Shown here piece after piece: positions 11,201 to 21,751 of a stretch of DNA of 64,000 nucleotides. Made by a program: the position numbers and the translations under genes. A model generated the notes under the pieces. That model made no database searches, had not been told where the DNA came from, and saw only the letters and a program-made list of their open reading frames with translations. The first letter of the stretch is position 1, and each line of letters begins with the position of its first letter. Source of the stretch: Clarireedia homoeocarpa (Eukaryota; Ascomycota; Leotiomycetes; Helotiales; Rutstroemiaceae); assembly GCA_001465935.1 (NCBI GenBank), contig LNKV01000059.1:62001-126000 (forward strand), given 5' to 3'.

Positions 11201-11505
11201 TACATGATATACGAAGTGTGATTCAGGAGTTCGGTATGTGTTTTTCCAATTTTGGTTCCGTATCCCCCCAATTGGACCAAGATTTTCTGTCAAAATCTCC
11301 TATCTCCTTTGGTTATGATGGTGGAAAGTTGAAACTGACATTTTTGTTCCTGAGGGTAGACCAGCAAGTTAGATCGTGCCGAACCAGGGGCTCCAAAAAT
11401 CCCCGCGAGGATGCCTTATCTTTGTCACCAAAAGTGGACGAATCACCATATACGGATGCGGCCCGGTTAGCCAGTGTATTTTTGGACGATTTTCTGGAAC
11501 ATTGA
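8204..11505 (+). CDS. Zn2Cys6-type transcriptional regulator with an internal zinc cluster
   Basis: Seven exons (8204-8906, 9025-9779, 9837-9960, 10016-10440, 10582-10916, 10977-11233, 11360-11505) join in phase to about 914 aa. Residues 1-440 are Ser/Asn/Pro-rich with a 7-residue SPHSHTH repeat. A basic run (KGKVTRGRVRPLTDKEKREA) precedes a zinc cluster at residues 477-509 with spacing C-x2-C-x6-C-x8-C-x2-C-x9-C, fitting the fungal binuclear Zn2Cys6 pattern. The cluster is split by intron 2 exactly between Lys486 and Cys487. The C-terminal 400 residues are mixed helical and carry no domain I can name. The probable role is DNA binding in the nucleus; the target genes are unknown. The ATG at 8204 has A at -3. 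The second exon could begin at 9022, 9025 or 9028. The last intron is uncertain because the frame stays open through it. Confidence 0.78.
9519..9602 (+). repeat. 21-bp coding repeat (7-residue Ser-Pro-His units)
   Basis: Four 21-bp units inside the regulator gene encode SPNSHTR, SPHSHTH, SPHSHTH and SPRSQAS. The two central units are nearly identical at DNA level, which indicates recent local expansion. The unit length is a multiple of three, so copy-number change would keep the frame. Confidence 0.88.
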
Positions 11506-12386
11506 ATTTTGGGCTTAGGCGCATAATCCCCGCCTTTTCTCACTGTACAGGCTGGTTTTAAAGGTTCCAGGCGTTGGGGGTTAGGTTGGGTGGGCCTTGA
11601 CTGGAAGAGGAAAGTCAAGATGGAGCACCGAGGGGTTGACTTTTGTCTCCGATGATGGGTGGTTTGAAGATGGAGCATTGGTCCCTTATTGCCGAATCGT
11701 GATTGATCAGGAGGGGGTTGCTTTTGTATATACGATGACGATCATGATGATTTTGATGATGAATGACCAAGTAACGATGGGAATAAAGCGGGCATGGAAA
11801 AGAGGAAGTAAGGTGAATGACAAAGAGAGAGAGAAAGGGGGGGAAGAAGGATAATCTTGTTGATTTGCATTGAGAACAAATTAGTAATTCAAGAGTGTAA
11901 AAATGATGGAAATGATGAATGAATTGGTTCAGAATGCATAAAGATGATGAAGTGTCTGGATAAGTATGGATATCGATATTGATCGAGCGAAGGAAAGACC
12001 AGATTTAGCTTCCCCGTCCCGTGTACGATAGATAGGGAGAATGTTAGAGACGAAACCATCCCAAAGACTGGAGACGACGAATCGAGACGCAGGCTGGACA
12101 GATATTCCCATTCGTCAGCTAAGGATAGGGAAAGGCAAATTGACTGTACTTACTCGCTCGACCTCACTAACCCAGTACCGACCCAAGGATACACAACGTA
12201 GAAGGGCGGGTTATTGATGGAATCCGAGTTCTGGAAGGCATCCCGTCCCTTTTTTTTTTCTTTTTTTTTTTCGTTGCTTTTTCGGAAGATTGGAAGGTTT
12301 GAGGCGAAATCTGGGTTCCTGGATACTGGGAACTGGGACGGGCTAGGAGGCGGGCAATGAATACCGGCCGGAACTCGCATACCGCT
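11506..12386. other. Start of the gene-poor convergent interval
   Basis: Downstream of the regulator gene the sequence is rich in GATGAT-type runs near 11735-11765 and 11900-11960 and has T-rich tracts at 12248-12270. Open frames here have no recognisable signature. This stretch probably includes the 3' untranslated region of the regulator. Confidence 0.5.
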
Positions 12387-12497
12387 GTTCCCGTTCCTGT
12401 TCCTGTTCCTGTTCCTGTTCCTGTTCCTGTTCCTGTTCCTGTTCCTGTCCCTGGTTCCTGTTCCTGTCCCTGGTTCCTGTTCCTGTCCCTGGTTCCT
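12387..12497. repeat. GTTCCT hexanucleotide array
   Basis: About ten perfect GTTCCT units from 12393 are followed by higher-order variants in which GTTCCTGTCCCTG recurs three times. Open frames across it read as Gly-Thr or Pro-Val repeats and are artefacts. A related array in the opposite orientation lies at 19500-19543. Confidence 0.92.
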
Positions 12498-13196
12498 ACG
12501 TTTCCACCTCTCCGTTCCCCCCCTGGAAGTTCTAGAAGAAAAGAGTTGCAACGATCGAACCGACGATGAACGAACCCTTTTTTAGATCGGATGAATATAG
12601 CGAACCAGCGAATGACGATGCTGGATGGCATGCTGTCATAATGTTTTGGAGGCCTGCAGGCTGCAAGTCTCCTGAGTTTTCCAGGGAAAAGTGTGCATGG
12701 GTCGAGGAGGGAGGGAGGGAGGAGGTCTCTGAAGGTTTGTGTGGGCGATTGGATCCTGTAGAAGCTGGAGACGAGACAAGATGGGGCCCGCTACTCGTAC
12801 TCATACTGTAGGAAGGAAATCATTCTTTCTAAAAGGGGTGTAGTGAGGTACGATCATTGTGGAGAAGGTGGTCCTGGTATCCACCAAGGTTTCTTTGGAA
12901 CGATCCACATTTCTATTACAGTAAAGTGAACTTACTCTTTTCTTTTTATTTACAGGCCAGGCTGAGAAGGGAAATTGTCCTTTTTTATTTATATCCGGGA
13001 ACAGGGACTATACCTTTCTGGTAAAGCGAAGGCTCGATTTGATTTGATTATCCTGATCAAATGGGAAATCACCCCATTCGACTGGACGGTTCGAGAAGGG
13101 GGATCGATGATCGATGATCGGTGATCGGATCCAGTGGATGATGGGTTGTGGGAGGAGAGATACATAGATAGACAGGTCAAAAATAGAAATATTGCG
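12498..13196. other. Intergenic stretch without visible gene
   Basis: Mixed sequence with a GGGAGGGAGGGAGG run near 12707-12722 and short T runs. Nothing here resembles a coding exon on either strand. Confidence 0.45.
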
Positions 13197-13275
13197 AGGA
13201 GTGAGGGTGAGGGTGAGGGCGAGGGCGAGGGCAAGGGCGAGGGCGAGGGCGAGGGCGAGAGTGAGGGTGAGGGTG
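13197..13275. repeat. GAGGGC/GAGGGT hexanucleotide array
   Basis: About 13 head-to-tail hexamers form a symmetric pattern: GAGGGT units at both ends enclose GAGGGC units. The plus strand is G-rich with regularly spaced GGG runs, so a G-quadruplex is conceivable in DNA or plus-strand RNA. Confidence 0.9.
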
Positions 13276-14424
13276 ATACTAGTAGCATTGACTGATGAAC
13301 TGACTGACTCCATAGTGTGGAATCCGAAATGAGAGACACGACTCGTCAAATCGGGACCAGGAACAAAAACCACAACGGTCGTGGAGACGCCCCGATGCAA
13401 GATGCCGGCCGGCTGGCCAGCTAGAAGCGGTCCAGATTCTAGGGAGATCCAGGGGGGGAGGGGAAGGGAGGTGAACAAGAATGGTGGAATGCCGCCTGGT
13501 TTGTGGTTATAGGTAGGAGGAGGGGCTTTCCACGGAGACGAGTGCCGAGCAGGGAAGATCCTCAGAGATGTGTCCATTTGGTCGGGCCAGCCAGCCTTTT
13601 ATTGAAACAGTAGTCATATACATAGGATTACATAGTATTACATGTATTATTAATACACTTACTACTTTGTACACATGGCCATCGCAGACAGTGTAAATGC
13701 AGTGAGAGCAATGAGTAATGAGCAATGAGTAATGAGCAATGAGTAATGAACAATAATACAATAATAGGACAAGTCAATGCGGTTCATGGAAATATCAGGT
13801 AATAACACGTAAGGCTGTCTGTAACGTGTGGGAGGCTGTTCTTGGTACTTGGCATGTAAGTCTTATGTGGTGAGATGAGATGTATCCCGTTCTGCTGTTG
13901 CACTTGAATCGTGATTTGTCTGGCAGCGAATAATGGGGAGGCCGATGAGCAATGCAGGATATGCTTCTAGATGCAGGAACACGCATGCAGGTGGTAAGGA
14001 GAACCATTAGGAGAGCTATACGAAAAGAGTGATGACTTTGTATGTGACGTTGGGTGCCATAGGACCGTCAGAAAACGTGCGGTGCCTGTCGATTCCCGCC
14101 CAGCCAACCAGTTCCATGTCGGTACTGCGAGAATCAGGTAAGCTGCCTGGCTGCGAAGAGGCTGTGCTTCCCTACGCGCATGTTGTGATGTAGAACTACG
14201 GTGCATGCCCGTGGTTTTCGGTGAGGAACCCAAGTCATATTATTCCTACTGAGAGGCTGATGGATGAGGCATCAATGTCAATCTGTACAATGACGGCGAT
14301 GGTGACATGAGGGAATCAATGTGATGTTGCATGCGAAGTGCAGAAATCATACGAAGCATGCACGTGGCATCGCCCTCTTCTCACCGAGATACGTAGGTAA
14401 GCAGAAATTGGAATACGGTCAGTC
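13276..14424. other. Intergenic stretch without visible gene
   Basis: Apart from a 12-bp repeat (13705-13754), this stretch shows no exon-like run, no paired splice signals around a conserved frame, and no recognisable RNA gene. Confidence 0.45.
13705..13754. repeat. 12-bp tandem repeat (GAGCAATGAGTA)
   Basis: About four units of GAGCAATGAGTAAT-like sequence stand in tandem, and the last ones run into an AATA-rich tail. Confidence 0.8.
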
Positions 14425-14474
14425 TTTTTTTTTTTTTTTTTTTTTTTTTTTTCCTTTTTTTTTTTTTTTTTTTT
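14425..14474. repeat. Poly-T tract of about 50 bp
   Basis: Two long T runs are separated only by CC. Assembly and read length across such tracts are unreliable, so the exact length should not be trusted. Confidence 0.9.
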
Positions 14475-14926
14475 GTTCTTTGATGCGTAGAGGGATTTGG
14501 GTAGCACGATGATGTACCGTACAGTGCAGCTAGACAGTCACCTTCCTGTAGGAAACCTTGGGTCCGCCATGCCGTTCTTGGCCACTGTAAGTGCATATCG
14601 GGGCGTGTGCGGCGTCCACAATGTGCGAGCGGCGCAGAGTGTCTCTGCAGAAGAGAACCGCCCGGGTATGCACCGAAGACAAGTGACGGAATATTGACTG
14701 CGGGATTTGTGATACATGATAGCGTATGTCGTACTTGCAGAGGTTCCCACCGGCCTCAGAGTTCCAATCCAGGACGGCAGGTCTAACCTTAGGCTGTGCA
14801 TCGTGGTTCCTGATTCTGGGACTTGTGGATAGCTGGAAAATCCCCCGTTCCCGTAGAGTGCATGAACGAGTGAGTAATAATTGCCCGACGGCCTCGATCG
14901 GAGGATACGAGATGGCCGCGGAATAT
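14475..14926. other. Intergenic stretch without visible gene
   Basis: About 450 bp of unique sequence between repeat tracts. Overlapping open frames on both strands show no family features. Confidence 0.4.
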
Positions 14927-15013
14927 GGGATGTTTGGGATGTTTGGGATGTTTGGGATGCTTGGGATGCTTGGGATGATGGATGATGGATGATGGGACAG
15001 TGGGACAGTGGGA
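14927..15013. repeat. Compound tandem repeat (9-bp, 8-bp and 8-bp units)
   Basis: GGGATGTTT repeated about three times turns into GGGATGCTT twice, then into a GATGATGG series and finally a GGGACAGT series. Adjacent arrays with different but related units suggest stepwise replication slippage. Confidence 0.85.
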
Positions 15014-15288
15014 CGCCGGTGAGCTTCTAGGGAGACAGACGGCGCAGATTCTAGAAAGCAAATCCCGACGTGTAACACGTCGCATCGAAGACCATTGGGC
15101 GCGACATGGGCTTGACAGGTAGGGCCTTGGGCGGTACTGCAATGTTCCTGTACCTGTACACTTAGTTCCCACACGAGCCAGAGTCGCTTTTCTTTTTACC
15201 GCACACCGCAGACTGGATTGACGCCGAGTGGAAACTTGGGGACGAAACATTGGAACCACAACGACAACCACACCCACCATGACCCATC

Positions 15289-15315
15289 CCCTCCTCCTCC
15301 TCCTCCTCCTCCTCC
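15289..15315. repeat. TCC trinucleotide tract
   Basis: About nine CTC/TCC units in a row. The minus-strand frame reads as poly-Glu or poly-Gly and is not taken as coding. Confidence 0.85.
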
Positions 15316-15708
15316 ACCACCACAGACAGGACGACGGTGATCAAGCAATAGACAAGGATCAAGGGGTTTTAGGAGAGAGGCATTTTCCCAGATCTCACAG
15401 CAATGCAACAAAAATAATTCGAAACATCGTTCCATCATTCGATAAAAGGAATGAATGCATCTGATTGGCCGCATCTTCTCGTTTGTTCGCCTTATCGAAT
15501 TTCCAATAACCCTCACGAACTGCCAATATGTTCCAGTTCCAACGATCCCGGAATAGTTAGAGATGCAGAGATTCATACGGAGCAGATCCATCCAAAGTCG
15601 ATCCATCGATCCATCGATCCATAGGCGGTGACGCACCTGAGTTTCTTCTGCGGAAACGATGGACCTGACAGGAGAACTACAGGAGAACTCCATACACAGT
15701 CCATAATC

Positions 15709-15759
15709 CCATAGTCCATGGTTCGTAGTCCATAGTCCATAGTCCATAGTCCCATAGTC
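15709..15759. repeat. CATAGTC(C) tandem repeat
   Basis: Units of about 8 bp, CATAGTCC, with small variations repeat six or seven times. A GATCCATC repeat lies shortly before it at 15584-15620. Confidence 0.8.
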
Positions 15760-15810
15760 GCGAACTGAAGTCTCGAACTGCACGAAAAAGGGACTGATTG
15801 ACCTGACCGT

Positions 15811-15880
15811 ACCTGGCAGTATCCGGCAGTATCTGGCAGTATCCGGCAGTATCTGGCAGTACTTGGCAGTGCTTGACCGT
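15811..15880. repeat. 10-bp tandem repeat, seven copies
   Basis: Seven decamers are in perfect register (ACCTGGCAGT, then ATCCGGCAGT alternating with ATCTGGCAGT, then ACTTGGCAGT and GCTTGACCGT). The alternation of two variants points to duplication of a 20-bp unit. Confidence 0.92.
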
Positions 15881-16179
15881 ACCTTCGTATGTACTGCAAC
15901 TGACTTGACTGTACGAACAGGAGTACGTATCTTCAAGGTTCTGAATACCTCCCTACTCCGTAAATCTCAATGTTTCTAGAACCTTAGAACCTTTGAACCG
16001 ATCTTCCGCATCGGGGTTTTTTCAACCACTGGGATTGGGGGGCATAGTGGGACTGAAACTATGGGGTTGATATTTTGAATTTCCTTTTTGGGTCGACCTT
16101 CGTACCATATTCAGGTCAAATTTGTAAAACGCGAAATTTCCATCTTCTAGGTTCATCAACATATAGCACCAATGATCAT

Positions 16180-16234
16180 GGTTCTTCAGCGGTTCTACAG
16201 CGGTTCTACAGCGGTCCTACAGTGGTTCTGCAGT
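16180..16234. repeat. 11-bp tandem repeat, five copies
   Basis: Five 11-mers close to GGTTCTACAGC follow one another with one to three differences per copy. Confidence 0.9.
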
Positions 16235-17481
16235 ACCCTTTCCCTTTGCCTTTCTCTTCCGTGCTTTCTCTCGTAAGTAATTCTCGCCTAAGGCCCCCCC
16301 CCCTTCATGCCTCCCTGTTACCCCTGTGTCTCCATAACTATTTTCCTTCCAAATTCATTCCAAAGCGTTCCCAGCTAGGAAATGGAAAAAGGGTGGAATT
16401 GGCAAAGCACAGTATCAGTACCCGGTAATAATCTAAGAAAAGATGCCCTGATTCACATGGACTGTACAACTCCCATTCCCTATCCACCTTTCTTGCACAA
16501 AACATCTGCCCTTCTGCATGTACGGGGTTGCGTGTAAGTAAGCAGAATAAGAGTCAGAACCAGGGGCCCATTTATTCACCCTTTCGTACCCTTTTTCCCA
16601 TCATCCCCTTCACATTGTATCAGGCGCCATTGTGGCTATACGGGGCGGAAGGTGGCAATATCGAATTTGGGCAAGATATTGATAGGCTGAGAGCCGCCCC
16701 GGAGAGCTGGGAGAGGCGCCAGGCAGAGTGAGAGTGAGAGGGTGAGAGTTCGGTAAGATAGAAGGGTAATAACGTAGAAACTAGAACTAGCAGCTGGATT
16801 GATTATTCATTTCCTAGTAGTAAGATAACGCTCTTTGTGCCTTACAATCCCACACAACCGCATCGCATGTAAAGCTAAGTAATGCCTCATGGGAAAAGGC
16901 CCCCCTCCCCCTCCCATGTCTACCTAGAATATCAGTCATAGCTGCAACTAGTTCTGAGCTGTGTCTAAATATGAGTATGACGCTTTCTTGCTATTGCTGA
17001 GTATTGCTTGCCCGGCCGGATGGATGAGATAGGCAAAGCAAGGCAAAGCAAGGCAAGGCAATACCCCAAGGTTGTCAAAGTGAGAGACGAGAGACCATGA
17101 AATCTTAGGAACCTGGAAACATAGATACCCCCAAACTGGACAAGACAAGACAAACTGGATCGACATGGTCATCTCAGCCACGGCCCAAGCTCGTGGCCTT
17201 GCCCATCCTAGTTGATGTTTTGCATCGCTCTCGAACCAGGCTAGCAATCAATCACTGCCAATGTATGTACAGTGTAAGTATCTCTTTACTATGTATATGT
17301 CTTCCTCACAGTTACTTAAACTCCCGTCGGCCCAGATCTTGTCCTCTCTTTTTTTTTGTTTCATCACACATCATTCCAACATCTTCCAACATATAATACA
17401 AAGTTCCAATCCAATTCCAACTTCCACGAGTTCACATCTGCTTTCGTTATATCTCTATCAACCATCTCGGACTTATCTCAT
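16235..17481. other. Intergenic stretch; the last part looks like a 5' leader
   Basis: The first kilobase shows no gene, only a short GGCAAAGCAA repeat at 17032-17060. From about 17290 the plus strand becomes rich in C, T and A, with many CCAA and ATCT elements, as expected for the leader of the candidate micro-gene that follows. Confidence 0.4.
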
Positions 17482-17513
17482 CCCACCACCACCACCACCA
17501 CCACCACCACCAG
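17482..17513. repeat. CCA trinucleotide tract
   Basis: About ten CCA units lie some 45 bp ahead of the candidate micro-gene start, within C/A-rich sequence typical of fungal leaders. Confidence 0.85.
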
Positions 17514-17556
17514 CTCCAACCACCACCTACCAAAACCCACCCAACCCAACATCAGC

Positions 17557-17797
17557 ATGTCTCGATTCACTTCAGCTGCTTCTTTCAGTATGTCAAAACC
17601 CTAGGCGATAGCATCCTTCGAAGCTTTGCGATATCAGCATCTTCGAATTTATACGTACCTTTACTGACTGCTCACCTACAGGCGCCCCAGTTGCCATGAT
17701 CTTCCAAAGCCACCCAAAGGACAACGGTATGGAAATTCCCCAACTTCGGCGCAAAGAAAAGCTGCTAATTATCGATATAGATGATGATGACCACTAA
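17557..17797 (+). CDS. Candidate spliced micro-gene encoding a 30-residue peptide
   Basis: Three exons (17557-17587, 17682-17726, 17781-17797) join in phase. Each junction has good signals: GTATGT donor, ACTGAC branch and CTACAG acceptor for intron 1; GTATGG donor, GCTAAT branch and ATATAG acceptor for intron 2. The start sits in AGCATGTCT after a C/A-rich leader. The peptide begins MSRFTSAASFSAPVAM and ends in an Asp run and His (KDNDDDDH). It has no signal peptide or family I recognise. Against it: an ORF of 30 codons can arise by chance, and the spliced transcript could be non-coding. For it: the order of leader, start and two canonical introns in an otherwise empty interval. Function is unknown. 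Confidence 0.4.
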
Positions 17798-19499
17798 ATC
17801 CATAACATCTTCCGGATTGCCGGATTTTGCTACCATGGCATGAGCGAAGTGAGTATATCTTCACATTTCTTTTTCGTATGGAACCTCCCAATTGGGATGA
17901 AGATGGGAACGAGTTCGGACGGATCAACAAGGCTGGAACCATTTTTTTTTTCTTCCTCGCGAGTGCAGAGAATCTTCGGCCATTACACCTGCACCCGCTG
18001 GGTAGAGTTTATTGGATGGTCAGTGGCCGAGGACGGGCTGAAGCTGCAAGCAAACACCGAAGGTCCAGCCCAGTCACACTGCGTCATACAGCGCATCGGG
18101 GCTTCCAGATAAGCGATTCTTATCATCGCAACTCTCTGCCTGCCGACTCATTCGCATTGGCGCAGACACCGATTGCCCCAAAATGCCCCTTTTACCTTTC
18201 GTGCCTCTGGCTGCGACGTTGCAACAATGCAAACATTGCCCAGCGAATGCCCCAGAGATGCCCGAATCACCTCGTTTTCTTTTTACCATGGCAAGCGCCA
18301 GTCGCATCAGCATCCGACCCAGCAAGAAAAAAGTAAAAATAGGGAAAAAGAAAGAAGCTAACCACCGCCTTCCCGAATAGACATCTAAGACTTCGCCGTG
18401 TAGTCAAAATCCCAAACCCCCAAGAGGATTCACGGGTGCGACGAGCCAAGATCACAGATGGAGATCTACAGCACCCGCATCAGAATCACCATCCCAGCAC
18501 CACACCAAGAAACGAACCTTCACAGCCCGAAATCAGCCTTACTCCCGGACTTGGACGAATGAAAACGAAAGGAAAATGGAAATCCTCATCACCACCCAAA
18601 AAAAAAATAATCAGCTTCTTCAGATTACCGCAAATTTTCACCAACTTTTGGTTTCAGCCCGGCACGAAATCAGCTACTCAATTCGCAAAATGCGCAGCAC
18701 CGCACAGCACACGAGCGACAGGACCGCACCCTGAGGTCACGAAGCACAAACCCCTTTCAGCAAAAAGTGGGCTCAGCGCAGCAGCACCAGCACCAGCACC
18801 AGGCCAGCGCCAGACCAGACCAGCATTGAACGTTCAGCCTTCACGGTTGCCTTACACCCCAATTCCACCGTCTTCCGTTCCACCAAGTCACCATCGCCGC
18901 ATTTTTGGTTTGCTCGATCATGTAAGACGACAAATCGACTTTTCCACGATGATTTATCTCCTTGGTCGTTTCAGGTTGACTTTCGGCCCCCAATCGTTTA
19001 TCCGTCCATCATCCATCCATCCATCCAACCCGTCAAAATCCTCTCGGCACTTGCATTTTTGGCCAAGACGAATCATCTCTATCGATGCTTCGTACGACAA
19101 CGACCCAAAAGATGGACGAAAAAAAAAAAAACGACATGTATCAACGTTTTTCATTTGTTATTGTTTAATTTACCTTGTTCTAATCCTGGGGGAACGAAAT
19201 GGGCACCGCACTGTTACATTTGCGCCGGCTATCTGATTTCTTTTAATTTTTCCTTGCACATCATCGTCATCATCGCATTACACTATATCGCGGCATTACA
19301 TGTTTGCCCTCGCGGGCGCTCCAAAATGGGAGGATTTCTTAATTTTGCTTGTTTGGTTGTTTGGCTGTTTGTTTATTTCGTTTGTTTGCTACAACTTACG
19401 AATGGGAATTGATGCATAGGCAGCGGAGCAAAAATCTTGGGAGTCTTTTTTTTTTTTTTCTTTTGTTTTTTTTGTCTTTTTATTGGGAATCGGGGAAAA
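17798..19499. other. Intergenic stretch with one long but unconvincing open frame
   Basis: An open frame of 266 codons (18436-19236, plus) crosses this stretch. Its product is Pro/Ser/Lys-rich, includes poly-Lys from A runs and SxHPS units from CCAT repeats, and matches no family I know. T-rich tracts occur at 17942-17951 and 19446-19480. The stretch may be the 3' part of the micro-gene transcript or a non-coding RNA. Confidence 0.4.
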
Positions 19500-19543
19500 T
19501 GGGAACAGGGACAGGAACAGGAACAGGAACAGGAACAGGAATA
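19500..19543. repeat. GGAACA hexanucleotide array, inverse of the 12.4-kb array
   Basis: About six AGGAAC units on the plus strand are the reverse complement of the GTTCCT units at 12387-12497, so the two arrays face each other about 7 kb apart. Confidence 0.9.
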
Positions 19544-20306
19544 GTACCGGGTCTGGGAAATGGGAAACTGGGAAAGGGAAGGGAATCTTTGAATTTTTTG
19601 TTACTGTACTCGTAGTATAGAGAGAGGGAGAGAGAGCTCTACTGCCTGTTTGGGTAGTTTTTCTCTTTTTTTTCTTCCTCCTTTTTGGGATGAGTTGTAG
19701 ACCTACCTAATGATACTCATCTACAAACCATAACTATCTGGCCTTGGGTCTTTGGTGAAAATGCGTAATTGAGTGATTCGTGTACTCATACTCTGCTGCC
19801 TGTCGGTCTGTCTGTCGGTCTGTCTATCTGTCTGCCTTTCTCCCTTTCTCCCTTTCTGCCTACCTGCCTGCCAGCCTCCTGTCACCTGCCACTCTGCCTA
19901 CTTGCTTTTGCTGTGGCTGGTGCAAGCCTCACTTTTTGGGTTTTGACTCACACTCGTATTTCACGCCTGACACTAACTTCCAGCTCATGGGAATGAAATC
20001 ATCGACTTCCAAGCGCCAACAACCGGGATCCTGTCGCCCTCTCTCTCCCCACGCGATTGGATTCGCACACCGAAGACCCGGGCGCGTTCTCTTCGCTTCC
20101 TTCCGCTCTCTCTCTCTTCGGCACTAATAAATAATACTGACGATGACGATGACGATGATGATGATAGCAATGATAATAATAACTAAGAATAATAATAGAT
20201 ACAACCCCCTTCTACTTCACCTCCACAATCCCGCATCTCCATCCCACATCCCCGCCTGCATCTTCTTCCCCCTTTTCTGCCCTTCGCCTTTTCCATACAT
20301 ATCCAT
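19544..20306. other. Intergenic stretch rich in short repeats
   Basis: It holds a CTGTCGGT/CTGTCT series at 19799-19835, a CCTGCC-like series to 19900, and a GATGAC/AATAAT series at 20139-20200. No exon is supported. Confidence 0.45.
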
Positions 20307-20352
20307 CCCACGTCCACATCCACATCCACATCCACATCCACATCCACATCCC
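20307..20352. repeat. CCACAT hexanucleotide array
   Basis: About seven CCACAT units. The minus-strand frame through it reads as Asp-Val repeats and is an artefact. Confidence 0.88.
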
Positions 20353-21480
20353 ACGCGTACGCAAACACACATCTAAACATAGCCCTCCATCTCATCTCAC
20401 CTCACCTCCATCCTCGTACCTGCACATGCACCTGCACCTCTCCTCTCCAAAACATCTGCAAAAATAAACGTAAAGGGCCGACCCAACCAATCCCAGCCTA
20501 GGGCCCATTCAGCCTTATGCATGCATGCATGCATGTGCGGGCGGGCGTGCGGGCGGGCACCCCGCTACATATGCGGGCACAAGACGGGCTGAGACGGGGT
20601 TGTATTCTATTGATGAATATGAAACGGCGACGAAGACATAGCATACAGTACAGTACCGCAGCAGAATGCAGCACGCAGCAGGATACAGTAAGCCGCATCG
20701 CACCGCTCCACGCTGCAATGCGCTGCGACTGTCGAACAAAATGCCACACGCCTACCTCCGGACGTATTTTGTTACACAAGTACTCTCGGTAATGTTAACT
20801 GAAAAAGGCAAAAAAAAAAAAAAAAAAAAAAAAAAGCCCCCCAATACTATACCATCCACACCACATCGTACCATACTATGCTATTCCGCGTCCCCCGAAC
20901 GAACCAAGAGACCAATATAAAATTAAACGGGCTGACCCGCCCTCCCGCATTTTTCTTCCCTACAGCATGGGAGATGCGGAGGGGAAGGGGGGTAGGTTGG
21001 GATGGGATGAGATGCGATGTGATGTGATTGGGGGGCTAGGGCTTACTTACTTACTTACCTACTTATCTCGGTGTCGTATTAATCATACGCTTAATCGGCA
21101 GACAGACGGGGAGGGGGGAGGATACGAGGGAGACTGGGATGGGGATGCGGCTGGGAGGGATGCGGTTGGGAGTGATGATTTCGCATTCGCTTTGCGGGCT
21201 TGCTGGCTTGATCGAGGCCGGTGTGGCTATTTTCCAGATGACGACGACGACGACGATGATGATATCTCACCGAACTGGTATGCCGGTATGCAGGTACGCA
21301 TACACGCACACACGCGTGTACATATGTGAGTATCCATCCATCCATCCATCCATCTATTCATATATGCAAGATTGATCGGGACCCCATCCAGTTCATCTGA
21401 CAGACAGTGTTGTATTACATGAACACGAGCCTGAACATGAACACGAACATGAAAATAAACATAAAAAAGATGAAACAATC
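20353..21480. other. Intergenic stretch with several microsatellites
   Basis: Short GCAT (20517-20535), CTTA (21041-21060), GAC/GAT (21239-21263) and ATCC (21334-21353) runs occur here together with a poly-A tract. No coding exon or RNA gene is visible. Confidence 0.45.
20810..20835. repeat. Poly-A tract
   Basis: About 26 A in a row. Its length may be inexact in the assembly. Confidence 0.9.
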
Positions 21481-21604
21481 CCATCTATTCTATCCCATTC
21501 TACCCTATCCCATCTCATCCCATCCCATCCCATCCCATCTCATCCCATCCCATCCCATCCCATCCCATCCCATCCCATCCCATCCCATCCCATCCTACCC
21601 TATC
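21481..21604. repeat. CCCAT pentanucleotide array
   Basis: More than 20 CCCAT units with a few CTCAT and CCTAT variants form the longest pure simple repeat in the window. Confidence 0.93.
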
Positions 21605-21634
21605 ATGTATGTATGTATGTATGTATGTATGTAT
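21605..21634. repeat. GTAT tetranucleotide array
   Basis: About seven GTAT units adjoin the CCCAT array directly. Confidence 0.9.
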
Positions 21635-21751
21635 ACATAGAACCACCAACCAGAACCAAGAACCAAGAACCAGAATCAGGAAATCCGGTGAGAGAAAATT
21701 TCTACTTTTAGCATCTCCAACTTACCTCGTTGTATGTATCTTCTATCAATG

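Noticed and set aside
12150..12631. Overlapping minus-strand frames reading Gly-Thr or Arg-Asn repeats
   Set aside because: They are translations of the GTTCCT hexamer array in two frames.
14530..15174. Open frame of 214 codons on the minus strand
   Set aside because: It crosses the 9-bp repeat (read as Ile-Pro-Asn units) and overlaps other equally good frames. No motif.
15196..15936. Open frame of 246 codons on the minus strand
   Set aside because: Much of it is translated tandem repeats (CATAGTCC units, decamers, TCC tract giving poly-Gly). No family signature.
18436..19236. Open frame of 266 codons on the plus strand inside the gene-poor interval
   Set aside because: The product is of biased composition, reads through A runs and CCAT repeats, and has no domain or conserved motif that I recognise. 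Long open frames of this kind are expected in GC-mixed repeat DNA.
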